Part shown: positions 1-5,649 of the stretch, in pieces
How positions within the stretch are numbered: the stretch's first letter is position 1
Layout: each line of letters begins with the position of its first letter
DNA from: Planctomycetaceae bacterium
GTDB taxonomy: Bacteria; Planctomycetota; Planctomycetia; Pirellulales; Thermoguttaceae
Direction of reading: 5' to 3'
Assembly: GCA_031274045.1 (NCBI GenBank)
Contig: JAISQS010000317.1
Coordinates: 1-5,649, forward strand
DNA length: 5,649 bases
Program-made: the position numbers and the translations under genes
The notes under the pieces: model-generated
Databases searched by the model: none
The model's input: the letters and a program-made list of their open reading frames with translations, nothing else
What the model was told of the DNA's origin: nothing

Positions 1-2
1 TT

Positions 3-23
3 CAACACCTCCGGTGTTGTTTT
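3..23 (+). terminator. Possible intrinsic terminator of a gene upstream of the window
   Basis: A perfect 7-base stem, CAACACC (3-9) and GGTGTTG (13-19), encloses a TCC loop and is followed directly by TTTT (20-23). Stem plus T-run on the + strand fits a Rho-independent terminator for a + strand gene ending left of the window. The stem is short and the T-run is only four bases, so efficiency is doubtful. The gene it would serve cannot be seen. Confidence 0.4.
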
Positions 24-131
24 AGTCCAAACCACACACGTAAATAAAACGATTTGATCCACCAACACGAAAACATTAACGAAAATAAACCCCCACAAAA
101 TCCGAAATAATCAGGAAAAATACATTTCTCC

Positions 132-201
132 CTTTGCGCTCTCTGCGCCTCCGCGCGAAATATATTTTTTTGTTTCGTGCGGAGACGCGGAGAACGCGGA
201 G
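132..201. repeat. Long imperfect inverted repeat (29-base arms, 12-base AT-rich spacer)
   Basis: The left arm (132-160) and right arm (173-201) are reverse complements at 23 of 29 positions. The spacer, 161-172, is almost all A and T. All six differences are transitions. In + strand RNA four become G:U wobbles and two become C-A mismatches, so a long stem could still form. Each arm has an internal near-repeat of a CGCGGAGA-like word; the right arm reads GCGGAGACGCGGAGAACGCG from 179. Palindromes built on this gcggagacgcggag-type word are familiar from intergenic DNA of many environmental bacteria, where they behave as dispersed repeats. No transposase or target duplication is visible. It might be a small non-autonomous repeat or a transcribed hairpin; I cannot tell which. 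Confidence 0.7.
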
Positions 202-356
202 AATATAAAAAATAAAAATCGTTCCTCGAAAAGGCGTGAAATGTATTGATTATTGCTGTGCGGTAAATTGTGATCGCGCACTTGGTGGTCGCTTACCTTA
301 TGTTGTTGATGTGTTTCGTGTCCTGTTGTTGGTGAGTATGTTGATGTGACCTTGTG
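202..356. other. Intergenic stretch with no recognisable feature
   Basis: The first part (202-240) is A-rich. From about 285 the + strand becomes rich in G and T, with repeated TGTTG and GTGT words. Reading frames are broken quickly by stops; for example an ATG at 241 is followed two codons later by TGA. I see no hairpin of note, tRNA-like fold or gene remnant. Confidence 0.6.
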
Positions 357-384
357 TTGTATTGTTTTTTTTAGGTAGTATATT
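357..384 (+). promoter_or_regulatory. Weak sigma-70-like promoter candidate
   Basis: TTGTAT (357-362) and TATATT (379-384) are separated by 16 bases. The -10 box matches the TATAAT consensus at 5 of 6 positions, while the -35 box matches only its first three bases. A run of eight T (365-372) fills much of the spacer. It would give a leader of roughly 100 bases before the long gene, containing the dyad at 413-438 and the tandem repeat at 442-483. AT-rich DNA yields such pairs by chance, so this is a candidate only. Confidence 0.22.
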
Positions 385-412
385 TAAACCGAATGTGTCG
401 GGGTTTCGTTTA

Positions 413-438
413 TGTTTGCGGAATCTCAATTGCAAACA
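413..438. promoter_or_regulatory. Operator-like dyad, 7-base arms with 12-base spacer
   Basis: TGTTTGC (413-419) and GCAAACA (432-438) are perfect reverse complements separated by 12 bases. The half-site centres are 19 bases apart, close to two helical turns, which suits a dimeric DNA-binding protein. Two possible G-U pairs extend the stem inward, so an RNA hairpin in the leader is the alternative reading. It lies just before the tandem repeat and 53 bases before the start codon. Function is inferred from symmetry and position alone. Confidence 0.35.
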
Positions 439-441
439 GCT

Positions 442-483
442 TATAAAACCGTAATTAGTATAAAACCGTAATCAATATAAACA
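442..483 (+). repeat. 17-base tandem repeat, two perfect cores plus a degenerate third
   Basis: The 14-base word TATAAAACCGTAAT occurs at 442-455 and exactly again at 459-472, a 17-base period. A degenerate third unit, TATAAACA (476-483), begins at the next expected position. The array ends about seven bases before the start codon. It could be iterated sites for a regulator, alternative -10 boxes (each unit carries TATAAA), or a slippage-prone repeat. No suitably spaced -35 box was found for any of the TATAAA words. Confidence 0.65.
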
Positions 484-486
484 GGA
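483..486 (+). promoter_or_regulatory. Weak ribosome binding site (AGGA)
   Basis: AGGA lies four bases before the ATG at 491, inside the run acaggaaaat. It is a short match to the Shine-Dalgarno core, and the spacing is slightly tight. It supports the ATG at 491 as the start because the next in-frame ATG falls only at about residue 256. Weak or absent Shine-Dalgarno sites are common in planctomycetes. Confidence 0.45.
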
Positions 487-490
487 AAAT

Positions 491-3400
491 ATGGAATCAG
501 AACAACAACCGCTTATTTTGGAAATATTGGGGTACCTGAATTTTTCTTCGGGTAACAGAGACCCGAAATTTTTTGTTGCAATAAATTCACTTTACGCAAG
601 TGCATTCGCTAACAAACTTGCGTCGAATCCTGAATCTAACCCAAGCTACTCAACGGACAATTCACAACACACAAAGTCCGACTTGACAGCTTCTCCAAAC
701 TCCACAAAAGTAAGGAAGCGGAAAAAAAAAGATGAACCTCTCGCCTTTTCTATTACCACTTCAGATGTCGCCGCAAGAAATAACACCGCCGCAGTTGCCG
801 CCGCAAACCCGAACGATCCCCAAAACGACTCAACCACTCCCACAAACAATACGTCACTTGATCCGTCTGCGGAAAATTGTTTGGCGTTTGAGGTGATTGC
901 GTTGATTGAGAGCGGGCTTGCCGAGCTTGCGTGTGAGAGCAAGACGTTCCGTGTTGACGATCAAGCCGGTCAAGTTCTGAATCTTGTCGCGAAGCATCTC
1001 TTGCCGGAATATCGCAAATTTCACGAAGATATTTTATTTCATCAATCAAATGAGATATTGTTCAATCCATTCTTTCTTGCGAAGGCGTTTGAGACGGTGA
1101 TTCGTCAAGGTTCTCCTTGGACGGATGTTGATAGGATTGTTTCTGATTCGATTGCTGAGCTTAATGATTATATTGGTTATCGTCCGATTGCGATTCTTGA
1201 AGGGGAGGAGCGGCATGAGCCTAATCAACACGAATGGGTCGCGCCGATTCCGCTTTATATGGCGGAGATTGGGACGGCGCATGGAAAATATCAGGCGATT
1301 ATTGAGCGGGCAATGGCTATTTTGCGCAAAACTGATTCGCAAATTCTCGCTGATGCGTGTTTTGACGTGGACAAATTGAGTGAGGTTGTTCTTGATCCTC
1401 GTGCGTACGATTTTGATCATCCTGTCAATCGGAAGCCGAATTATCATTTTGGGTTATGGGATCCGCATATAATTGACACGAAGGGTTATTATCGGCGGTT
1501 TGTGGTGCATCAAGTTACGGTTGACAGTATATTGAAGCGGATAGAGATGGCGTATCTTGGCGAGTCGGACGAATCGGATATTCCGCAAGATGAATTGATG
1601 TATGAAGCCGGTGCGGTGCTTGCGGGGACGATGTTGATGGGGTCTGGGGTTTGCGGTGATTCGCCGACAACTTATGACTCCGAAACTTCACTTGTAACTT
1701 TGATGCCGACAATTGCAAATTACCGCGACCGGTTTTATGAGCAGTTGTTGAACAAAGTACCCGCGAAAATGAAAGAGAGACTCAAACGCGAAGAACAACG
1801 TCTATATCAACCATTCGGAAGTTGCAGGCAAAATCTAAACAAACAACTCGCGAAACGACGCGCAGACCAACTTCAACGAATGCACTTATCGCGGATTTTT
1901 GCGCGGATGGGTTATTTTGACGCGGCACAAAAACAGTCTGACATCATATCTGTCGCGTCAACACGAATAATGACAAAAATTGACTGCATGATTACGGAGG
2001 TGCATTGTTTGATTGATCAGGGGGATTTGGCGGCGGCGGTTGTGTTGTTGCCGCAGATTGAGGGTTATGTTCGGCGAGGGATTGCGTGCGGGGCAATTGT
2101 TGATCCGTGGACAATAATCGGATTCGGCGCAAATTACAGCCTTTTTCATAGTGTTGAGAACTCAATTCACGATCATCGGGCGGATGATTTAATTAACGCG
2201 ATTGAGGATATCTTTGATCTATATAGTAGGTTGCAAAAGGAGGCGGCGGCGGTCGGGAATAGTGAGTTGCAAGCTGAACTTTCCGACAAGATGAGTGATC
2301 TGGCGGGTTGGTGGGACAAGTACGGGACGACTACGGTGTCCGGTCTGGAGAGTTTTTCGGGCAACGAATCATGGGAATCGGCGGCAGTGGTTTCAACGTC
2401 GTTGGCGGCATGGCACAAGGCGGGGACGGCGGCGGGCGATGTGGCGTTTTGGAACAGACACGTCGAAAGATTCAACTCAACGAAAGCATACGTCTTGTTG
2501 GCGGAGGCGTTGCTTGACCAAGATGATCCGGTCGCGTCGATGGCGTTGATGATGCATTGGTTGAGCAATTCGGAAAAAATCCCTTTGACGCAGGGGGACT
2601 ATTCGTTTCATGCAATTGCGATGAGGTGGATGGAACAACTGTGGAATGACACGGACAAGGGTGATGATGCCAATAAACCGAAGCAGATATCAAAGAAGCC
2701 GGTGCGTGTTAATCCGTTGAGTTTTGAGGAGCGTTGGATGTTGACGAAGAAGTTTTTTGATTTTACTGAGGCGAACGCGGATCAATACTGGCGTGTTCCG
2801 ACGTTGGATTTGGAGCGGGCGGAGGAGGAGAAGCGGAAGAAGTCGCGAAAGAAACACAAGCGACCGCCCGAAAATTTCGAGCCGTATGACGAACGTTACA
2901 ACGGACAATACGATGACGACAACTTCCCGAATGACGACAATGAGGGTGATACGATTGATCCGTTTGATGTTGGCAGGGGCAAGAAGGGGGAGGATGACTC
3001 GGATTCAATTTACAGTGCCGCGTATGAGAATGTTGTTTATCGTGACACGACGGATGATGGTGTGGATGATTCGATGTTGGATGTTCCGCCGCCGGGCGGG
3101 TTCAATGATCTTGATGATGTTCCGTTGGTTTCGGAGACGGACAGGATAAGTGACAGGTTGACGTTTATTGTGACGTTATCTCGGTTGTGGAAGTTTGTGA
3201 CGGAGCGGATAGCGGGGATTTGTGCGGGCAAGAATATCGGTGTTAATGCTGAAGATGGGAAGTCTGATGTCAAGGTTGAGAGTGTTGGTTTGAGTTCTTT
3301 GGGAGAGCAAGCGGAGGAGATTTCGGGGTATCTTGACAATTGGCTGGGTCAAGTGGTGTTGTTTAGTGAGGGGCTTGATGGTTTGTTGCGAGTGGTTTCG

Positions 3401-4996
3401 ACGTATGTTGTTCCTTCTCCTCGTGGGACGGCGGATTCTTTGATGGAGTATGATCGTCATCGTGGTACGAAGGAGATATTGTTGGACAGGATAATTTGGA
3501 CGAATGTTGATGTGTGTGATGCGAAGATGATGTTGGAGTCACTTTTGGGCAAGGAGTATTGGCGTAATGTTAAGTCGTCGTGGCGGAGTGCTGTGTTGGG
3601 TGTCAATTCGGCGGTATTTTCGGGCAATATTAAGGAGGTGAAGCGTCAATGGGATTCGATGTTGCGGGTGTTATCTCGTGAGACGATTCTTTATGTTCCG
3701 ACGTCGCGTGGTGGTGCGCCGTGGGATATTGTCCGTTGTCGTTGTATTCAGCAGGCGATAATGCGGTTGATGGAGTATGCGCCTCGTTTGGGGTTGGTGG
3801 TGGAGACGTTTCGGATGCTTGAGACGGTTCAGATGATGGAGGAGACGAATACGATTAGTCCGGGTGCGATTACGGAGTTTGATCGTTTGGTTGAGACGGC
3901 GACTCGTGCGATTACGGAGTGTGTGGCGATATCGTCGCGAAAGTGGAAAACGAAGACGGGCGAGCGTTGGTCTACGGCGGATTATGTGTTGGTTGATTAT
4001 ATGGAGCGGACGGTGGAGTTATTGTTATCGAGTTGGTTATCTCATAGTAGGCAGATTAGGATTTCGCCTATTGAGTCGATTGTGGACAGGGTTCATTGGG
4101 ATGGGATAAAGTCTTTTATTCAGCGTTATGGGCATGATATTTTTACGCAGCAAAATATGGGATTTGGCAATTTGCGGGCGATGTTGCATCAAGGTGTCTC
4201 AAATTTTCTCAAGTCACTGATGAAGATACGGGAGAGTGAGGGTGAGGTTGAGATGGCGGGGACGTTGATAGATGATTTGCGTGCTAACAAGATTGAGTGG
4301 GGTGTGGCGGTATCTCAATTGGAGATCATTTTTGAGTCGATTGCGGAGAATTATTCGGAGTATGTTGATTATAATAGTACGACGACTCATTCGGATCATG
4401 GTGAGAAGTTGTATATGCTTCTTGACATGTTGCGGGTTCAGATTGGTTATGAGCGGATTTCGTGGAATTTGAAGCCGGTGTATTGGGTGCATGATGCGAT
4501 GATAAGGACGGGTTGTGAGACGGCGGCTCATTTGTGGGAGCGTGCGGTTGCGCGGCGGAGTATGAATGCGGCGGAGGAGCATTTGCGGCAATATAACCGT
4601 TTGAGTGAGAAGTATGGGATGTGGTTGCCGAGTGTGCATGAGCGGTTGTTGGAGAGGTTTATAAGACCGTTGCAAATTGACAGGATGTGTGGTTTGGTGC
4701 CGAAGGCGATAAAACAAGTGCGTGAGGATGTACCGAAGACGGCGTTTGAGGAACTTTACGAGCAGATTGAGAATTTTGCGAAGGAGCCGTTGGGTGTAGG
4801 TTTTGAGGTACCTGAGTGGCTGACGGCGTTGCAGGATGAGGTAATGTCAACGCGAGTAGATGAGATCGCGGACAGCAACAATAGGGACAAAGACGCATTT
4901 AGCACAACTCCTCATTTTGAGCAAGTGCTGCTAACGCGTGCGCAATTTGAGAAGATACTTGAGACGTTGGACAAAAGAAATCTGTTTAGACGTTGA
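491..4996 (+). CDS. Large uncharacterised helical protein, 1501 residues, planctomycete-like
   Basis: The function is unknown; I recognise no catalytic motif. The protein starts at an ATG preceded by AGGA and ends at TGA (4994-4996). It shows no signal peptide or membrane segment, so it is probably cytoplasmic. Residues 1-42 form a short ordered-looking start. Residues about 43-130 are a Ser/Thr/Asn/Ala-rich linker with a basic patch (KVRKRKKKDE). Residues 306-338 form a dense aromatic/charged segment (FDHPVNRKPNYHFGLWDPH, then YYRRFV). Residues about 464-530 and 666-691 look like TPR-type helical hairpins (AYVLLAEALLDQDDP). Residues 538-563 (DPWTIIGFGANYSLFHS, then VENSIHDHR) also look conserved. 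Residues 781-790 are strongly basic (KRKKSRKKHK) and about 799-890 strongly acidic, containing VYRDTTDDG. From about 885 to the end it is mostly helical. Several of these segments recall large hypothetical proteins of Pirellula-type planctomycetes; that is memory, not a search. A scaffold or alpha-solenoid role is a guess. Codon composition varies along the gene. The coding call itself is very secure. Confidence 0.95.
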   Translation: MESEQQPLILEILGYLNFSSGNRDPKFFVAINSLYASAFANKLASNPESNPSYSTDNSQHTKSDLTASPNSTKVRKRKKKDEPLAFSITTSDVAARNNTAAVAAANPNDPQNDSTTPTNNTSLDPSAENCLAFEVIALIESGLAELACESKTFRVDDQAGQVLNLVAKHLLPEYRKFHEDILFHQSNEILFNPFFLAKAFETVIRQGSPWTDVDRIVSDSIAELNDYIGYRPIAILEGEERHEPNQHEWVAPIPLYMAEIGTAHGKYQAIIERAMAILRKTDSQILADACFDVDKLSEVVLDPRAYDFDHPVNRKPNYHFGLWDPHIIDTKGYYRRFVVHQVTVDSILKRIEMAYLGESDESDIPQDELMYEAGAVLAGTMLMGSGVCGDSPTTYDSETSLVTLMPTIANYRDRFYEQLLNKVPAKMKERLKREEQRLYQPFGSCRQNLNKQLAKRRADQLQRMHLSRIFARMGYFDAAQKQSDIISVASTRIMTKIDCMITEVHCLIDQGDLAAAVVLLPQIEGYVRRGIACGAIVDPWTIIGFGANYSLFHSVENSIHDHRADDLINAIEDIFDLYSRLQKEAAAVGNSELQAELSDKMSDLAGWWDKYGTTTVSGLESFSGNESWESAAVVSTSLAAWHKAGTAAGDVAFWNRHVERFNSTKAYVLLAEALLDQDDPVASMALMMHWLSNSEKIPLTQGDYSFHAIAMRWMEQLWNDTDKGDDANKPKQISKKPVRVNPLSFEERWMLTKKFFDFTEANADQYWRVPTLDLERAEEEKRKKSRKKHKRPPENFEPYDERYNGQYDDDNFPNDDNEGDTIDPFDVGRGKKGEDDSDSIYSAAYENVVYRDTTDDGVDDSMLDVPPPGGFNDLDDVPLVSETDRISDRLTFIVTLSRLWKFVTERIAGICAGKNIGVNAEDGKSDVKVESVGLSSLGEQAEEISGYLDNWLGQVVLFSEGLDGLLRVVSTYVVPSPRGTADSLMEYDRHRGTKEILLDRIIWTNVDVCDAKMMLESLLGKEYWRNVKSSWRSAVLGVNSAVFSGNIKEVKRQWDSMLRVLSRETILYVPTSRGGAPWDIVRCRCIQQAIMRLMEYAPRLGLVVETFRMLETVQMMEETNTISPGAITEFDRLVETATRAITECVAISSRKWKTKTGERWSTADYVLVDYMERTVELLLSSWLSHSRQIRISPIESIVDRVHWDGIKSFIQRYGHDIFTQQNMGFGNLRAMLHQGVSNFLKSLMKIRESEGEVEMAGTLIDDLRANKIEWGVAVSQLEIIFESIAENYSEYVDYNSTTTHSDHGEKLYMLLDMLRVQIGYERISWNLKPVYWVHDAMIRTGCETAAHLWERAVARRSMNAAEEHLRQYNRLSEKYGMWLPSVHERLLERFIRPLQIDRMCGLVPKAIKQVREDVPKTAFEELYEQIENFAKEPLGVGFEVPEWLTALQDEVMSTRVDEIADSNNRDKDAFSTTPHFEQVLLTRAQFEKILETLDKRNLFRR

Positions 4997-5006
4997 GTTG
5001 AATAGC

Positions 5007-5125
5007 GTCGGCGCAAGCCGACAACCGCCGCGAAGCGGCGTGGACTGGAACGCGGGCGTCCCGCCCGCCTCTGTGTGTAATAGCACCAAAAAAGTTTGAA
5101 CTGAACGCCAAGACGTGTTGGCAAA
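5007..5125. repeat. Palindromic composite repeat, copy A
   Basis: This copy begins 10 bases after the stop codon of the long gene and matches 5314-5432 at 115 of 119 positions. It contains three hairpins in a row. GTCGGC-GCAA-GCCGAC (5007-5022) has a GNRA-type loop. CGCCGC-GAA-GCGGCG (5026-5040) has a three-base loop. GCGGGCG-TCC-CGCCCGC (5052-5068) has a perfect 7-base stem. A non-palindromic conserved tail (about 5069-5125) includes AAGACGTGTTGGCAAA. No hairpin is followed by a T-run, so none is a convincing terminator. Comparable GC-rich modules recur as intergenic repeats in environmental PVC-type genomes, to my recollection. Confidence 0.85.
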
Positions 5126-5149
5126 TGTTCTCCAACATATCTTGGCAAA

Positions 5150-5183
5150 CGTAAGGTGGGCAACCGACCGCCGGGCGGTTGCG
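5150..5183. repeat. 34-base palindromic module, copy 1 of 3
   Basis: The module starts CGTAAGGTGGGCAACCGACC and ends GCCGGGCGGTTGCG. It is identical to 5466-5499 and close to 5433-5465. It contains ACCGCC-G-GGCGGT (5167-5179) and, alternatively, CAACCG paired with CGGTTG across nine bases (5161-5181). It follows copy A after a 24-base segment (5126-5149) that is absent from the second composite copy. Confidence 0.8.
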
Positions 5184-5197
5184 TCGGCGTAGCCGAC
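5183..5197. repeat. Third GTCGGC/GCCGAC hairpin, with GTA loop
   Basis: GTCGGC (5183-5188) and GCCGAC (5192-5197) form the same 6-base stem as the hairpins at 5007-5022 and 5314-5329. The loop is GTA instead of GCAA. It overlaps the last base of the preceding 34-base module and is followed by ACAA/CAAC-like bases as in the other copies. The stem is constant while the loop varies. Confidence 0.7.
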
Positions 5198-5313
5198 AAC
5201 TGGATCGCCAAAACGCATTGGAATTTCTATCGCCCAAAACCAAAAAACGTTGACGTTGTAGGGGCGAGGCTTGCCCTCGTCCCCAAAGAGGCGGAAGACG
5301 TGTTGATACCGTC
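5198..5313. other. Linker between composite repeats, with an imperfect hairpin at 5261-5284
   Basis: This segment separates the two composite copies. It holds one further palindrome: GGGG (5261-5264) and CGAGG (5265-5269) pair with CCTCG (5275-5279) and CCCC (5281-5284), leaving a single bulged T at 5280. The word AAGACGTGTTG (5295-5305) also occurs at 5110-5120 and 5417-5427, so part of the composite tail is echoed here. No gene is supported. Confidence 0.6.
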
Positions 5314-5432
5314 GTCGGCGCAAGCCGACAATATCCGCGAAGCGGCGCGGACTGGAACGCGGGCGTCCCGCCCGCCTCTGTGTGTAATAGCACCAAAAAA
5401 GTTTGAACTGAACGCCAAGACGTGTTGGCAAA
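5314..5432. repeat. Palindromic composite repeat, copy B
   Basis: This is the second composite copy, 307 bases after copy A and in the same orientation. It differs at four positions: TAT for CCG at 5332-5334 and C for T at 5348. It keeps the GTCGGC-GCAA-GCCGAC hairpin (5314-5329) and the GCGGGCG-TCC-CGCCCGC hairpin (5359-5375). The TAT change shortens the middle hairpin to CCGC-GAA-GCGG (5335-5345), removing its two outer pairs. The remaining 84 bases, through GTGTTGGCAAA, are identical to copy A. Confidence 0.85.
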
Positions 5433-5465
5433 CGTAAGGTGGGCAACCGACCGCCGGACGGTGAT
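5433..5465. repeat. Palindromic module, copy 2 of 3 (diverged)
   Basis: This copy begins CGTAAGGTGGGCAACCGACC like the other two. It then reads GCCGGACGGTGAT, with an A replacing a G and a changed, one-base-shorter end. The stem is weakened to ACCG-CCGGA-CGGT. It follows composite copy B directly and abuts copy 3, giving a 33-base head-to-tail pair. Confidence 0.75.
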
Positions 5466-5499
5466 CGTAAGGTGGGCAACCGACCGCCGGGCGGTTGCG
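5466..5499. repeat. Palindromic module, copy 3 of 3
   Basis: This copy is identical over 34 bases to the copy at 5150-5183 and in the same orientation. Its internal dyad spans 5477-5497. It runs straight into the next palindrome, sharing the final G at 5499. Confidence 0.8.
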
Positions 5500-5527
5500 T
5501 TTTCGGCGAGCGAAGCAAGACGAAAAC
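5499..5527. repeat. Inverted repeat GTTTTCG/CGAAAAC
   Basis: GTTTTCG (5499-5505) and CGAAAAC (5521-5527) are perfect reverse complements separated by 15 bases (gcgagcgaagcaaga). It is the last element of the palindrome cluster and occurs once here. There is no T-run after it on the + strand. On the - strand the arm itself ends in TTTTC, not a clear terminator tail. Confidence 0.6.
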
Positions 5528-5649
5528 AGTGGGGGCGGAATACGCATTGATATTTGTAAGTGTCGCTGTGTTTTTCGTTGGTTCGTTGGTGTTTGGTGTT
5601 TTTACGATAGTCGCGCAGCGACGACATCATGCATAACCGGTGATGTAGC
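5528..5649. other. Right-hand end, no supported gene; small hairpin at 5610-5622
   Basis: The + strand is again rich in G and T. A 5-base stem, GTCGC-GCA-GCGAC (5610-5622), has the same design (short GC stem, three-base loop) as the cluster to its left. A + strand frame closing at TAA (5634-5636) would encode a hydrophobic stretch over 5544-5615. Its only starts lie inside the repeats, so I do not call it a gene. Confidence 0.5.

Noticed and set aside
132..201. Terminal inverted repeats of an insertion sequence
   Set aside because: The arms are only 12 bases apart, with no open frame between them and no flanking duplication visible.
491..4996. Other-frame open stretches of 60-167 codons inside the long gene, on both strands
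   Set aside because: They have low-complexity Arg-, His- or Pro-rich translations typical of shadow frames of G/T-biased coding DNA, and none has supporting start signals.
5007..5068. Intrinsic terminator for the long gene from the GC-rich hairpins just after its stop
   Set aside because: None of the three hairpins is followed by a T-run on the + strand; the nearest homopolymer (5089-5094) is A. They may still stabilise the 3' end, but the sequence does not show a terminator.
5150..5499. CRISPR array, because three similar about 33-base units occur
   Set aside because: Two units abut with no spacer and the third is about 250 bases away. Unit sequence is itself palindromic and varies, and no cas gene is present.
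4986..5630. Long - strand open frames (up to about 214 codons) across the repeat cluster
   Set aside because: The predicted peptides repeat themselves in different frames with each DNA repeat, with the same motifs appearing in both overlapping frames. They track the palindromic modules and lack ribosome binding sites. They are stop-poor GC-rich repeats, of a kind often misannotated as hypothetical proteins.
5439..5636. Short + strand frame ending in a 24-residue hydrophobic stretch, possible small membrane protein
   Set aside because: Its GTG start and first third lie inside repeat modules, and there is no convincing ribosome binding site. The hydrophobic run is what G/T-rich DNA encodes by default.

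Overview
The window is bacterial DNA dominated by one very long gene, flanked by about 490 bases of AT-rich upstream DNA and about 650 bases of GC-rich, repeat-filled downstream DNA. Lineage can only be guessed. The long protein carries segments that resemble, from memory, large uncharacterised proteins of Planctomycetota (Pirellula-like bacteria). The GC-rich hairpin repeats, a weak ribosome binding site and wide gene spacing also fit the Planctomycetota/PVC group. This is an inference, not a database result.

Layout. Positions 3-23 hold a small hairpin plus T-run that may end a gene lying to the left of the window. Positions 132-201 hold a long imperfect palindrome (two 29-base arms). Positions 202-356 show nothing recognisable. 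Positions 357-490 look like the control region of the long gene: a weak promoter-like pair, a 7-base dyad, three units of a 17-base tandem repeat, and a short AGGA. Positions 491-4996 encode a 1501-residue, apparently cytoplasmic, mostly helical protein of unknown function. It has a low-complexity N-terminal linker, a conserved-looking aromatic/charged segment, TPR-like helical stretches in the middle, a basic-then-acidic hinge, and a long helical C-terminal half. Positions 5007-5527 form a mosaic of short palindromic modules, including two 119-base copies 307 bases apart that differ at 4 positions. Positions 5528-5649 contain only a small hairpin and no supported gene.

The window has a single gene, so no operon or pathway can be reconstructed. 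I see no CRISPR array, tRNA, rRNA, transposase or recognisable defence system. The main points of interest are the large orphan protein, the regulatory-looking tandem repeat and dyad before it, and the modular palindrome cluster after it.
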